Counted from the first letter of the stretch, positions 41,896 through 51,259 are shown. The stretch: DNA of 64,000 nucleotides from SAR202 cluster bacterium bin22 (GCA_002238505.1 MPMM01000009.1:1-64000); one strand, 5' to 3'. The notes: a model not told the origin generated them from the letters alone. Program-made: numbers and translations.

Positions 41896-43209
41896 ATGGA
41901 AACAGCCCTTGTCGCCATCATCGCCTTTGTCCCCATGCTGGTGATGCTGGTGGTCATTCACGAATGGGGACACTTCTTTACCGCTAAAGCCTTTGGCGTC
42001 AAGGTGCTGGAATTTGGCATTGGATACCCGCCAAGGGCCTTCGGTTTTTATACCGGCCGCACCCGCGTCTTTCTGGACGCCGACACCCGCTACGTCAACC
42101 TGGAAAACAGCACTGTCATCCAGCCGGGACAACTAGTGCGACTGCATTCGGCCGAGGACGCCGATGGCAACCTGGTAGCCCGGGTGATCGAGGCCGAGCC
42201 CTCTGGCCGCCAGTCTTCCCTCCACGACCGTGGGGCCGACGAGTTCCTGCAGCACGACGGCACGGTGCGCGAGGTGGATGCCAGCTCCATTGTGCTGGCC
42301 GATATGGCCTACACCATCAACTGGCTGCCCCTGGGCGGCTTCGTAAGGCTGGCCGGCGAGAACAACCCGGCCGTGCCCCGCAGCCTGGCCTCCAAGGGAC
42401 CCGGCCCCCGCGCCATCATCCTGGCTGCCGGTTCCGTGATGAACGCCCTGTTCCCCCTGGTTGCTTTCACCCTGCTGTTCATGATTCCCCAGGACATTAC
42501 GGTAGGTCAGGTTCAGGTGGACGCCGTAGAGCCCAATTCGCCGGCCCAGGTGGCTGGTATCATCCCCGGCGACCTGGTACTGAAGGCCGGCGACCGCGAC
42601 ATCGAGACCAGCTCCGACCTGGTGCGGGCTACCACGCTGAACGCCGGCACGGTTATGGAGTGGACCGTTCACCGGGATGGGCTTGAGGAGATAGTTCAGC
42701 TGTCGCCCCGGGTCAATCCGCCTCCGGGCCAGGGCGCCACCGGCATCCGCATCAGCCTCGTAAACCTGCGCTCCGAGACCCGCTTCGAACCTCCCTGGAC
42801 CGCCGCCTGGCTGGGCATCAGCAATACCTGGGAGATGATGACCCTGTTGCGCCAGGAAATCTCCTCGTGGATCACCGGCACGCGCGCGCCCCAACTCTCG
42901 GGTCCCGTGGGTATAGCCCAAGTCACCGGCGAGGTCACCCGCGACGGCGGTGTGCGTGGGTGGGTGGTCCTGTCCATCCTGTTCAGCATCAACCTGGCCA
43001 TCCTGAACCTGCTCCCCATCCCCATGCTGGACGGCGGAAGGCTGGTCTTCGTGGCCCTGGAATGGGTGCGTGGCGGGCGGCGAATTCCCGCCGAACGGGA
43101 GGGCCTGGTTCACCTAATTGGCTTCGTGGTACTGCTGGGCTTCATCCTCTTCATCACCTACAACGACATCGTCCGCCTCATCCAGGGAGGCAGCCTCCTG
43201 GGAGGGTGA
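41896..43209 (+). CDS. rseP: Site-2 membrane metalloprotease RseP
   Basis: The 437-residue intramembrane zinc protease has HExxH in LVVIHEWGHFFTAKAFGV (residue 22), a PDZ domain (VDAVEPNSPAQVAGIIPGD, about 210), SGPVGIAQVTGEV and the second metal motif NLLPIPMLDGGRL. Between the first helix region and YTINWLPLGGFVRLAGE it carries about 75 extra residues (roughly 56-134) in place of the short loop of E. coli RseP. It would cleave anti-sigma factors or signal-peptide remnants. It lies in the classical uppS-cdsA-dxr-rseP neighbourhood. A hairpin follows the gene. Confidence 0.94.
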   Translation: METALVAIIAFVPMLVMLVVIHEWGHFFTAKAFGVKVLEFGIGYPPRAFGFYTGRTRVFLDADTRYVNLENSTVIQPGQLVRLHSAEDADGNLVARVIEAEPSGRQSSLHDRGADEFLQHDGTVREVDASSIVLADMAYTINWLPLGGFVRLAGENNPAVPRSLASKGPGPRAIILAAGSVMNALFPLVAFTLLFMIPQDITVGQVQVDAVEPNSPAQVAGIIPGDLVLKAGDRDIETSSDLVRATTLNAGTVMEWTVHRDGLEEIVQLSPRVNPPPGQGATGIRISLVNLRSETRFEPPWTAAWLGISNTWEMMTLLRQEISSWITGTRAPQLSGPVGIAQVTGEVTRDGGVRGWVVLSILFSINLAILNLLPIPMLDGGRLVFVALEWVRGGRRIPAEREGLVHLIGFVVLLGFILFITYNDIVRLIQGGSLLGG

Positions 43210-43282
43210 TGAAGCCCGCCACCGGATAGGCGCGAACCCTCAGGCCCGTGACCGGCCAGTTACTACCCTGAATCATTTTCAC

Positions 43283-43307
43283 GGGTTCCGGTTCGCGACC
43301 GGAACCC
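43283..43307 (+). terminator. Hairpin after rseP
   Basis: GGGTTCCGGT-TCGCG-ACCGGAACCC forms a 10-bp stem 74 bases past the rseP stop. There is no T-run, so its efficiency as a terminator is uncertain. Confidence 0.5.
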
Positions 43308-43325
43308 CGCCTTCCTGGAGATGCT

Positions 43326-44093
43326 TTGGAGTCAAGACAGACCGGTTCCGACTTTCCCAGGTCCGCCGGCTACGACACAGACTGGGTTCTTGAAAACTCA
43401 ATGGGACCCGACGTTCTCCTGCTGACCGAGTTCCTTGCCCAGGCGATGGATCTGCAGCCAGGCATGCGAATTCTGGACCTGGGCTGCGGCCGGGCCATCA
43501 GCTCCATATTCCTGGCCAGGGAGTTTGACCTTCAGGTATGGGCGGCAGACTTGTGGGTCACGCCGGCCGAGAACTGGCAGCGAATTCGTCAGGCCCAGGT
43601 TGCCGACAAGGTATTTCCCATCTACGCCGAAGCCCATGCGTTGCCCTTCGCCCACGACTTCTTCGACGCAATTGTCAGCATCGACTCATACCATTACTTC
43701 GGTACCGACGACATGTACTTGGGCAACAATTTTGTCCAGTTCGTCCGGCCTGGTGGCCAGCTTGGCATCGTTGTCCCCGGCCTGGTCCGGGAATGGCCCG
43801 ACGGCGACGTTCCTGGTCATCTCCAACCTTGGTGGGAATTTGAGATGAACAGCCTGCACAGTCCCGACTGGTGGCGTCACCATTGGGCAAAGAGCGGGCT
43901 GGTCAACGTGGAACTGGCGGACCTGATGTCCGACGGCTGGAAACATTGGCTGGACTCGATCTTGGCCCTGGCTCAAATCGGGAACGTGCCGGGCTGTGAG
44001 GAAGAAGCAGAAATGCTTCGTGTGGATGCTGGAAGAAACCTGGGGTTCACTCGAATGGTAGCCCGCAGAAACCCCGCCTCACCAGAACCATAG
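43326..44093 (+). CDS. SAM-dependent methyltransferase
   Basis: The 255-residue protein has motif I RILDLGCGRAISSIFLA (about residue 48), an Asp in VWAADLWVT, FFDAIVSIDSYHYFGTDD and VRPGGQLGIVVPGLV. It resembles UbiE/Coq5-like small-molecule methyltransferases with the SxDSYHYF variation found in many Actinobacteria and Chloroflexota. The start is TTG 43326 with GGAG upstream. The substrate is unknown. It is monocistronic. Confidence 0.82.
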   Translation: MESRQTGSDFPRSAGYDTDWVLENSMGPDVLLLTEFLAQAMDLQPGMRILDLGCGRAISSIFLAREFDLQVWAADLWVTPAENWQRIRQAQVADKVFPIYAEAHALPFAHDFFDAIVSIDSYHYFGTDDMYLGNNFVQFVRPGGQLGIVVPGLVREWPDGDVPGHLQPWWEFEMNSLHSPDWWRHHWAKSGLVNVELADLMSDGWKHWLDSILALAQIGNVPGCEEEAEMLRVDAGRNLGFTRMVARRNPASPEP

Positions 44094-44291
44094 GGGAAGT
44101 CGTCAAAAGCCGGAATCCAGATCCGTCATTCAAGTGGGCGATATGCTCAGCAATAGACCAGAGTCCTGGTATATCGCCTGTTTACACCCGATACCCAACC
44201 GGCAGGAAGGGCTAATATGACGACACCCCCAGGGGTGCTTCCCCCTGGCCAGCAGAGGCCCGGCGGCGGCGCCTTCGTGCCCATTCGTGGC

Positions 44292-45356
44292 TTAACCGCC
44301 CCGCCCCTGCCCAACCTTCGGCATCACCTCTTCGCTCAACAGCCTCAAAGACCTGGCCGTCTTTTCCGCCGACACCAGCCCCCGGTTGGTCACCATCAGG
44401 TTGCGGATTCCGGCCTCCCGCATCTGGTCCAGCTGTTCCGTCACCCGTCGGGGGCTGCCCACCAGGCCCTCCCCGGCCTCCGGGTCAGGGCTGGGCCCGT
44501 AGCCCTCCTTCTGCATTGGCGGCGGTTGCCGGTCCATGGAATACTGGGGAGGATTCCAGTTGGTGCGGTAGTACTGCATGTTGGCCCACGCGTCGTGCTG
44601 GGCCGGCAGAAACTCCTCCATGGCCTGGTCATCGGTCTCCGCCAGGTGCATCTCCCGCCACACCCATATCTGGTCCAGGTTGGCCTCGATTGCCTCCTCG
44701 CCAAACCCAGCTTCAGCCATGGTGTCCCGGTACAGGCGGATGCTGGCGGCGGTGTGGTTGGTGGACCGCCCCCGCAGCAGGATGGGACGGCCAATGCGGG
44801 CCATGGCCTTAACCGACTCGTCGTCAATGCACGCCCGCGCCAGCCGCGGGTGGGGCTTCTGGTAGGGCCGTGGCCGTGCCGACGGGAAGGCCACCTGGTA
44901 GTGCCTGCCCTTGAACTCCAGGTTATCCGACGTCCACGCCTTCACCATCAGCTCTTCGGCTTCCTCCAGTTGCTCCGGGCCCAGGTCCGGGTTCGTTCCG
45001 AAACCAATGTACTCGTAGGCGTTGTAGTTGGAACCCCTGGCCGTCCCCACAATCACCCGCCCCTGCGTCAGGTTGTCCAGCAGGGCCGTCTGGATTGCTA
45101 CCCGCACGGGATTGTGCAGGGGCAGCTCCAGAATGCCAAACCCAATGTCCACGCGCTTTGTCTTGACGGCCAGCGCCCCCGCGAACACCAGCGGGTCGCC
45201 ATAGACGCATTCCCCGGTGAAGTAGTGCTCCGCCAGCCAGATGGCGTCGAAGCCCAGTTCCTCCACCAGTTCCGCCTCCGCCAGGCACTCCCGTATTTCC
45301 TGCTCATCCCGGGAGTCATCAAACTTCATCGGATAATAAAAGTGGCCAAACCGCAT
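44292..45356 (-). CDS. LLM-class flavin-dependent oxidoreductase (1)
   Basis: The 354-residue TIM-barrel protein is of the bacterial-luciferase family: MRFGHFYYPMKFDD, FDAIWLAEHYF, VRVAIQTALLDNLTQGRVIVG, and the C-terminal GSPRRVTEQLDQM. Such FMN enzymes oxidise or oxygenate organic substrates. A related enzyme is encoded next to it (45529-46638). The substrate is unknown; SAR202-type genomes encode many of these. Confidence 0.88.
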   Translation of the reverse strand: MRFGHFYYPMKFDDSRDEQEIRECLAEAELVEELGFDAIWLAEHYFTGECVYGDPLVFAGALAVKTKRVDIGFGILELPLHNPVRVAIQTALLDNLTQGRVIVGTARGSNYNAYEYIGFGTNPDLGPEQLEEAEELMVKAWTSDNLEFKGRHYQVAFPSARPRPYQKPHPRLARACIDDESVKAMARIGRPILLRGRSTNHTAASIRLYRDTMAEAGFGEEAIEANLDQIWVWREMHLAETDDQAMEEFLPAQHDAWANMQYYRTNWNPPQYSMDRQPPPMQKEGYGPSPDPEAGEGLVGSPRRVTEQLDQMREAGIRNLMVTNRGLVSAEKTARSLRLLSEEVMPKVGQGRGG

Positions 45357-45528
45357 ACTGGTTCCTTACTCTCTTCTATCCACGAATACCCACGAACTTT
45401 CACAGATAAAGCATTGCAGTTTAGAGGTTCCCTTCCCCCTCTGCGGGGGAAGGTTAGAGCCTGTCCTGAGCCTGCCGCAGGAATGGGGGTGGAGGGTTTC
45501 GATGCCCCAGCCTCTCTTCCCTGCAGAC

Positions 45529-46638
45529 TCACCCGAAGGCCGGCATTACCTCTTCGGCAAACAGCCGGATCGAATTCCGGGCCGCCTCCGGGTCCAGGTA
45601 ACCAAACTGGTGGCGGGCGCAGAAAATGTCGTGCCCGATCAGCTCATGCTGCTCCTGCAGTTTGCGCGCCACCGTCTCCGGACTTCCCACCAGGGCTATC
45701 CCGTTGTCCACCCAGAAGTCAAAGGAGTTGGCCCGCTCCCGGAAGGTGCGCCGCAGTTCCGCCCGTTCCGGCGTCCCCGGATCGTCTCCCCGCATCCCGC
45801 TCGGCCCGTAACCTATCCTGGTTGGGCCAATGATATCCCGCCCCTTGCCGGCGGGGACGGCCTCGGGAAATGCCGCCGTCGCCAGGTGCGGTTCCGCCTG
45901 TTCCCGGGCCTTGGCGTCCGTCTCCGCCACGTGTACGTGACGGGTCAAAAAGGTCCGGGGCATGGGCTCCGGATGCCCCTGTTCCCGCCACAGGCCGCGC
46001 CACGTCTCAAACTTGTCCGCAATGACGGGGTCAATGTCGATATTCTGGGAAACGTGGAAGTTCTTCCTGGCCGAGTACTCAAAGCTGGCCGCGCTGTGGC
46101 AGCCAAACCACACCGGCGGGTGGGGTTGCTGGTACGGCTTCGGATTGGTCAGCACCTCGTCAAACTTGAAGAACTCGCCGTCGTAGGTAACGCTGTCCTG
46201 CGTCCACGCCTGCAGGATAATATCCAGCGCCTCTTCGCTAATGTCCCTCCGCCGGTCAAAGGGCACATTCCAGCGCAGAAACTCGTGCAGCGTAACCCCG
46301 ATTCCCGCCCCGAACTCGATGCGTCCCTGGGACAGGTGGTCCAGCATGGCCACATCTTCCGCCAGCCGTATCGGATGATGGAACGGCAACTGGTAGATCA
46401 TCACCCCGAACCGCAGGGCGCTGGTGGCACGGGCCAGGGCGGTCAGGTAAATGTTGGGCGCGCTGAGGAAGCTGACATTGGACGTCTGGTGCTCGATGGA
46501 GAAATAGTACTTGTACCCCATCTGCTCGGCTTCCTGCGCGCCGCGGATGTGTTCCTCGTAAACATCCGCCGCCGTCGCGTGGGCCTCCATCTGGGGCTGG
46601 TCCAGCACGTCATAAAGTCCAATTTCCATCTTGGCCAT
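45529..46638 (-). CDS. LLM-class flavin-dependent oxidoreductase (2)
   Basis: The 369-residue luciferase-like protein begins MAKMEIGLYDVLDQPQMEAH and has YYFSIEHQTSN, HHPIRLAEDVAMLDHLSQGR and GSPETVARKLQEQHELIG. It shares the fold and operation with the neighbour but is only distantly similar, so the pair are not a recent duplication. ATG 46638 was preferred over an earlier in-frame start (46686). The MITE-like element D2 lies just upstream. Confidence 0.88.
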   Translation of the reverse strand: MAKMEIGLYDVLDQPQMEAHATAADVYEEHIRGAQEAEQMGYKYYFSIEHQTSNVSFLSAPNIYLTALARATSALRFGVMIYQLPFHHPIRLAEDVAMLDHLSQGRIEFGAGIGVTLHEFLRWNVPFDRRRDISEEALDIILQAWTQDSVTYDGEFFKFDEVLTNPKPYQQPHPPVWFGCHSAASFEYSARKNFHVSQNIDIDPVIADKFETWRGLWREQGHPEPMPRTFLTRHVHVAETDAKAREQAEPHLATAAFPEAVPAGKGRDIIGPTRIGYGPSGMRGDDPGTPERAELRRTFRERANSFDFWVDNGIALVGSPETVARKLQEQHELIGHDIFCARHQFGYLDPEAARNSIRLFAEEVMPAFG

Positions 46639-46708
46639 AGGCGATGACACCTCTCTTAACCACGAATCAGTTCTTATATCCACCAATAGCTGTCGATGAG
46701 CATTAAGA

Positions 46709-46825
46709 AATTATCTCAAAATCCCTTCCCCCTTGACGGGGGAAGGTTAGGATGGGGGTGAAAAGCAATCTCTTTTGCTGTCGCATTTTGCCCAATGCTC
46801 TGCCTTGATTAATCTTGAGATAGTT
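46709..46825. mobile_element. MITE-like element D, copy 2
   Basis: The ends AATTATCTCAAAATC and AATCTTGAGATAGTT form the terminal inverted repeat. The interior AAAAGCAATCTCTTTTGCTG matches copy 1 at 18656-18836. TAAG flanks both ends (46704-46707 and 46828-46831), a likely target-site duplication. At 117 bp it lacks the 60-bp module of copy 1. Confidence 0.75.
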
Positions 46826-46889
46826 TCTAAGCCATCAGTGAAAATTCGTGGCTGTTCGTGCCTGAAACCCGGGTCCCTGGACGAGAGCC

Positions 46890-48440
46890 CTACTTCCCGT
46901 CCTTGATATGGTCGGCTATTTTCTCCCCGATGGCCAGCGTGGTCACGTTGGTATTGGCGCGGATGCAGTCGGGCATTATCGATGCGTCCACTATCCGCAG
47001 CCCCTCCAGCCCGTGCACCTTGCCATACTGGTCCACCACTGCCATCGGGTCATCTGCTGGGCCCATCTTGCAGGTGCAGGAAATGTGCTGGGACGTAGTT
47101 ACCTCCCGCCGCATCCAGGCATCCAGCGCCTCGTCGGAAGCCATATCCTCGTCCGTGGGCGACACTCGCTCTTCGATTATGTCCTTAAAGGCTTCGTCGT
47201 TGCCCAGGTCAACGCATACGCGCACCGACTCCCGCAGCCTGCGGACGTCAAAATCCTCCTGCAGGTAGTTGTAGTCCAGAATGGGCTGCTCCGTCGGGTC
47301 GGCCGATGCCAGCCTCAGCTCACCCGCGCCCACCGCCAGGTAGATTCCGGCGGTCATGCGGATTCCCAGCGGCGCCATCCGGTTGCCGCCCAGGTTGACC
47401 CGTTCGGTGGCGAAAGACTGCATGGTTATCTTCATATCGTTCCGCAGGTCCGAATTCTCTGCGGTGTAGCGCAGGGTAAGCTGGGCCCGGGGCTTCAGGC
47501 CGTCCAGCTCAAATCCCTCCTTGGTGCGCCACGTAACCCACACGCCGGGATGGTCCCGCAGGTTCTGCCCCACGCCTGGCTTGTCCAGCACCACCGGAAT
47601 GCCCAGGCTGTTCAGGTGGTCGGCAGGCCCAACGCCGGACAGCATCATAATTTGCGGCGACCCAACGGCCCCGGCCGACAGGATTATCTCATCCCCCTCC
47701 ACCACGAAGGTCTCTCCGCCGCTTTCCACCTCCACGCCGGTGGCCCGGTTGCCCTCGAATACCAGCCTGTGTACCAGGCAGTTGGGGCGGATGGTCAGGT
47801 TCATTCGGTGCCTGGCCTGGTCCAGGTAGCCCATGGCCGTGCTGATGCGGATTCCGTTGGGGTTGTTCAGCGGCGTTGGCCCCACCCCGCTGGTATCCGG
47901 GTGATTGTGGTCGGGGCAGTCGGGATAGCCGGCGGAAATGGCGGCGCTGTAGAAGGCATGCTGGGCCGGCAGCCAGTCTTCCCGCTTGAATCGGTGCATG
48001 ACTATGGGGCCGTCGCCGCCGTGAAAGTCGTCGCCGCCGTAGTCAGTATCCGTCTCGATACGTCGGAAGTAGGGCAGCAGGCTGGTAAATGTCCACTCGC
48101 TGTTTCCGAAAGATGCCCAGGTATCATAGTCCTCCGGCACGCCCCGCAGGAATACCTGCCCGTTGATAGCGCTGGAGCCGCCCGTCACCTTGCCCCGGGG
48201 CACCATCATGGGCGGCGCCTCGTCGGTGGCCCTGCCCACGAACTGCCAGTTGTGGTCGCTGGTCATTACGTCAGCCTCGGTGGCGTAGCCGAACTTCACC
48301 TCCTCTGGCAGGTCCTCGAAGTTGGCGTAGTCCGCTCCCGCCTCCAGAAGCAGCACCGACTTGCTGGAGTCTTCAGTTAGCCGGGTGGCCAGAATCGCAC
48401 CCGCGGATCCGGCGCCGATAATCACGTAATCGTATTTCAT
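46890..48440 (-). CDS. GMC-family FAD oxidoreductase
   Basis: The 516-residue flavoprotein begins YDYVIIGAGSAGAILATRL and has the GMC signatures (MVPRGKVTGGSSAINGQVFLRG, LSAGAVGSPQIMMLSGVGP). The C-terminal active site shows His in TTSQHISCTCKMG and VDASIMPDC. It oxidises an alcohol such as choline, a glucose derivative or a hydroxylated organic. GGAGG lies seven bases before ATG 48440. No partner gene defines the substrate. Confidence 0.92.
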   Translation of the reverse strand: MKYDYVIIGAGSAGAILATRLTEDSSKSVLLLEAGADYANFEDLPEEVKFGYATEADVMTSDHNWQFVGRATDEAPPMMVPRGKVTGGSSAINGQVFLRGVPEDYDTWASFGNSEWTFTSLLPYFRRIETDTDYGGDDFHGGDGPIVMHRFKREDWLPAQHAFYSAAISAGYPDCPDHNHPDTSGVGPTPLNNPNGIRISTAMGYLDQARHRMNLTIRPNCLVHRLVFEGNRATGVEVESGGETFVVEGDEIILSAGAVGSPQIMMLSGVGPADHLNSLGIPVVLDKPGVGQNLRDHPGVWVTWRTKEGFELDGLKPRAQLTLRYTAENSDLRNDMKITMQSFATERVNLGGNRMAPLGIRMTAGIYLAVGAGELRLASADPTEQPILDYNYLQEDFDVRRLRESVRVCVDLGNDEAFKDIIEERVSPTDEDMASDEALDAWMRREVTTSQHISCTCKMGPADDPMAVVDQYGKVHGLEGLRIVDASIMPDCIRANTNVTTLAIGEKIADHIKDGK

Positions 48441-49094
48441 TAACCGCCTCCGTGTTTCCCACTGGCTGGTTCGATTTCAGGATGGGCGTAGCGTAATAGT
48501 CAGCTAGGACGGTGTCAATGACGGCTTCAGCAACGAAATTACCTTCAGCGGCGAAAAAGCCCCTTTTCACCAGCGTCCAGTGCCAGAACCGCCCAACTCG
48601 GACCTGCAACGCACCCTGTGTCCCTGGTCCTCCGGAGAAACCAAAAATTGCTGACGTTACCCCCCTTCCCATCCCGCATAACCCTTGCCTATCATAAGAA
48701 TGTGCCCAAAAATAACGGACTAAGAAGAACTGGGGAAAGGCCGGGGAAGTCTGCCGCCACCTCGGCATCAGCCCCGAAAACTCCGGCAAAACAGTGGCGG
48801 AACACCCTTTCATCAGCCCTGCATTTCCTGTCAAATTAAAGAAACTCCCAGATACAAAATGACAGTAAACGCGAGGAAATGACTGGAGAAAAACTTTTTC
48901 TCTCTGAGGGCTTTGCACAATAGATCGGCATTCAAGGTAATTGGACCGCCTTCTGCACGAGGAATCGCAACCAGACAGATTCATTGCCCAAGGCCATCGC
49001 TAAATCGGAAGACACCAAACTTCCCGCCAACCCCTGAATCCTGATACACTGACCGGGCAGACATCCCGGTACACCGCCGGAAGGACAACATCTC
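48441..49094. other. Spacer with repeat E copy 1 and promoter of the coiled-coil gene
   Basis: The first 200 bp hold no recognisable feature, followed by repeat E copy 1 (48641-48908). The last 190 bp lead to the coiled-coil gene and contain GATACACT (about 49030) as a possible -10. Confidence 0.55.
48641..48908. repeat. 268-bp repeat E, copy 1 (left flank of the coiled-coil gene)
   Basis: It contains CCATCCCGCATAACCCTTGC, ATAAGAATGTGCCC, GGGGAAAGGCCGGGGAAGTC, GGCGGAACACCCTTTCATCA and AGATACAAAATGACAGTAAA. The second copy at 49561-49829 is in the same orientation with few differences. Confidence 0.85.
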
Positions 49095-49550
49095 ATGCAG
49101 CAGCCAGTGGAAGATAGATTAGCCGGTCTCGAAAGCTCCGCCCAGCGGCACGAGCAAACCATAGCCCGCCTGGACGCCATCCTCGAAAACCACGACCAAC
49201 TCCTGGAAAGACTCCTGGCCAACCACGAAGCCCTGCAAGCCAGCCAGGTTCGCCTGGAATCCAACCAGGAAGCCCTGCAAGCCAGCCAGGTTCGCCTGGA
49301 ATCCAACCAGGAACGCATGCAAGCCAACCAGGAAGCCCTGCAAGCTAACCTGGAGCGCTTGGGAGCCGCCGAGCAACGCCTGGAATCCAACCAGGAACGC
49401 ATGCAAGCCAACCAGGAAGCAATCGTCAACCTGCTGGAAGAATTGACCCGTGACGCAGCCACCACCCGTCGCCTGTGGCTCCGCCTGGTTCAGCGCTATG
49501 GCTGGCTTGACGACGAGCAGAACGGGGCCCAGCAGGACCCGCCGATCTAA
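49095..49550 (+). CDS. Coiled-coil repeat protein flanked by direct repeats
   Basis: The 151-residue protein is nearly all alpha-helical. It has 14-residue (two-heptad) repeats of the type QASQVRLESNQEAL, present two to four times with slight changes (residues 46-115), corresponding to a 42-bp tandem repeat at 49230-49420. The C terminus ends LRLVQRYGWLDDEQNGAQQ. There is no signal peptide or membrane segment. GGAAGGACAAC precedes the ATG. Direct 268-bp repeats lie on both sides. No enzyme family is recognised; it could be structural or a binding partner in a cassette. Confidence 0.7.
   Translation: MQQPVEDRLAGLESSAQRHEQTIARLDAILENHDQLLERLLANHEALQASQVRLESNQEALQASQVRLESNQERMQANQEALQANLERLGAAEQRLESNQERMQANQEAIVNLLEELTRDAATTRRLWLRLVQRYGWLDDEQNGAQQDPPI
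49230..49420 (+). repeat. 42-bp coding tandem repeat in the coiled-coil gene
   Basis: CCTGCAAGCCAGCCAGGTTC followed by GCCTGGAATCCAACCAGGAA recurs with a 42-bp period from about 49232, then degenerates. It encodes the 14-residue coiled-coil unit. Confidence 0.75.
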
Positions 49551-50046
49551 CCGCTAAAGGCCGCAAAAACCCACTGACGTTCCCCCCTTCCCATCCCGCA
49601 TAACCCTTGCCTACCATAAGAATGTGCCCAGAAAGAATGGACTAAGCAGAACTGGGGAAAGGCCGGGGAAGTCTGCCGCCACCTCCGCATCAGCCCCCAA
49701 ATCTCTGGTGAAACAGTGGCGGAACACCCTTTCATCAGCCCCGCATTTCCTGTCAAATCAGAGAACCCTGCAGATACAAAATGACAGTAAATAAAAGGAA
49801 TTGACTGGAGAAAATGATTTTCTCACAGAAGGACTCCAGCGCCCCCTCTGATAACCCTGTTGCCCGGGCCCCGCTGCAGAGGCATTCCATTGTTCAGGTG
49901 GAGTATGTCCCCCTTCGCCTTGAGTGTGTCGAAGGGGCACCGGGGATGGTTCGGCAAGCCTGTCCTGAGCCTGCCAATTACGCTATACTAGGCCCCGCAA
50001 TTTACTGTTGCAAAACATTGTAATTTCTTGCTTCGGGGAGCGCCGT
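49551..50046. other. Spacer with repeat E copy 2
   Basis: The repeat E copy (49561-49829) is followed by a CCTTGAGTGTGTCGAAGGGG repeat (about 49914) and CTGTCCTGAGCCTGCC. A CTATACT box (49983-49989) is a possible promoter for the acyl-CoA dehydrogenase. No gene is supported. Confidence 0.6.
49561..49829. repeat. 268-bp repeat E, copy 2 (right flank of the coiled-coil gene)
   Basis: Same orientation and same blocks as 48641-48908. Both copies keep a minus-strand open frame (GNAGLMKGCSATV..), but this is more likely a shadow than a gene. Confidence 0.85.
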
Positions 50047-51183
50047 ATGGACCTGGGTCTTACCGAAATTCAGTTGATGCTCAAGAACAGCGCCAGGGAA
50101 TTCCTGTCCCAGGAATGTCCCCTCACCTTGGTGCGCGAAATGGAGGAGGACGAGCGTGGATTTACCGACGAACTCTGGCGGCAGATTGCCGGCCTGGGCT
50201 GGCCCGGCATCGCCTTTCCCGAGCAGTACGGCGGCACCGGCGGCAGCTTCCTGGACTTGACCGTCCTGCTGGAGGAAATTGGCCATTCCCTCACTCCAGG
50301 GCCCTTCTTCTCCACCGTGGTCCTGGGCGGCTTTACCGTGCTGGACGCCGGAACCGACACCCAGAAACAGGACATCCTGCCCGGCGTCTGCACTGGCCAA
50401 ACGCTGATGACCCTGGCCCTCACAGAAGCCTCCGCCACCTACGAACCCTGGGGCATCGAGACCACCGCCACCCGGGAGGGCGACGGTTTCCGCATCAATG
50501 GCCAGAAACTCTTCGTGCCCGACGCCCATGCGGCCGACGTCATCCTCGTGGCGGCCCGCACCGGCCAGTCCGAAGACCCGGCCCAGGGCATTACCCTGTT
50601 CTTCGTAAACTCTAACGCCCCCGGGTTGACGGTAACGCAGCTAAGCACCATATCCTCCGACCGCCAGTGCGAAATCAGCCTGGATGGCGTCTCCGTCCCC
50701 GCTGACGCCGTGCTGGGCGAGGTGGACGGAGCATGGCCCATCATCCAGCGGGCCCTGCATCGCGCCACCGCCGCCAAGTGCATTGAAATGCTGGGCGGCG
50801 CCGACGCCGTGGTCGAAATGACCGTGGAGTACGCCAAGCAGCGCACCCAGTTCGGCCGTCCCGTGGGTACCTTCCAGGCGGTCCAGCACCACTGCGCCAA
50901 CATGGCCACCGACGTGGAAGGCTGCCGGCAGATTGCCTACCACGCAGCCTGGAAAGTGTCCGAGGGAGAACCGGCCGAGCGCGAGGTCGCCATGGCCAAG
51001 GCCTGGGTCAGCGCCGCCTACCAGCGGGTCTGCAACCTGGCCCACCAGTGCCACGGCGCCATCGGCTTCACTAAAGAGCACGACCTCCAGCTATACACCC
51101 GCCGCGCCAAGGTCCAGGAACTCACCTACGGCGACGTGAACTACCACAAGGAACTGGCCATGCAGCACATCGAGGCGGCCTGA
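50047..51183 (+). CDS. Acyl-CoA dehydrogenase
   Basis: The 378-residue flavoprotein has the ACAD fold: WPGIAFPEQYGGTGGSFLDL, LALTEASATYEPWGIET, FSTVVLGG and the C-terminal QCHGAIGFTKEHDLQLYTRRA. It resembles the subfamily of short- or branched-chain/pimeloyl-type dehydrogenases. The catalytic base is not placed with confidence. ATG 50047 has GGGGAG upstream. The acyl-CoA substrate is unknown. Confidence 0.9.
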   Translation: MDLGLTEIQLMLKNSAREFLSQECPLTLVREMEEDERGFTDELWRQIAGLGWPGIAFPEQYGGTGGSFLDLTVLLEEIGHSLTPGPFFSTVVLGGFTVLDAGTDTQKQDILPGVCTGQTLMTLALTEASATYEPWGIETTATREGDGFRINGQKLFVPDAHAADVILVAARTGQSEDPAQGITLFFVNSNAPGLTVTQLSTISSDRQCEISLDGVSVPADAVLGEVDGAWPIIQRALHRATAAKCIEMLGGADAVVEMTVEYAKQRTQFGRPVGTFQAVQHHCANMATDVEGCRQIAYHAAWKVSEGEPAEREVAMAKAWVSAAYQRVCNLAHQCHGAIGFTKEHDLQLYTRRAKVQELTYGDVNYHKELAMQHIEAA

Positions 51184-51231
51184 AGTACCTTCGAAACCAC
51201 TTCAGGAGCCTGTCCAGGGAATTGGGAGGTG

Positions 51232-51259
51232 GTAGGGGCGCACGGTCGTGCGCCCTTAC
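51232..51259. repeat. GTAGGGGCG-type palindrome
   Basis: GTAGGGGCGCACGG with a nearly complementary arm (one mismatch) lies after the acyl-CoA dehydrogenase gene. Confidence 0.7.

Noticed and set aside
44217-45833. Long plus-strand open frame (over 500 codons) over the two luciferase-like genes
   Set aside because: It is antisense to two well-supported genes, is Pro/Arg/His-rich and has no family motif or ribosome binding site. GC-rich DNA gives such shadows.
48641-48908. Minus-strand protein reading GNAGLMKGCSATV in repeat E
   Set aside because: The frame is kept in both copies but lacks a ribosome binding site and family resemblance; conservation is explained by recent duplication of the DNA.
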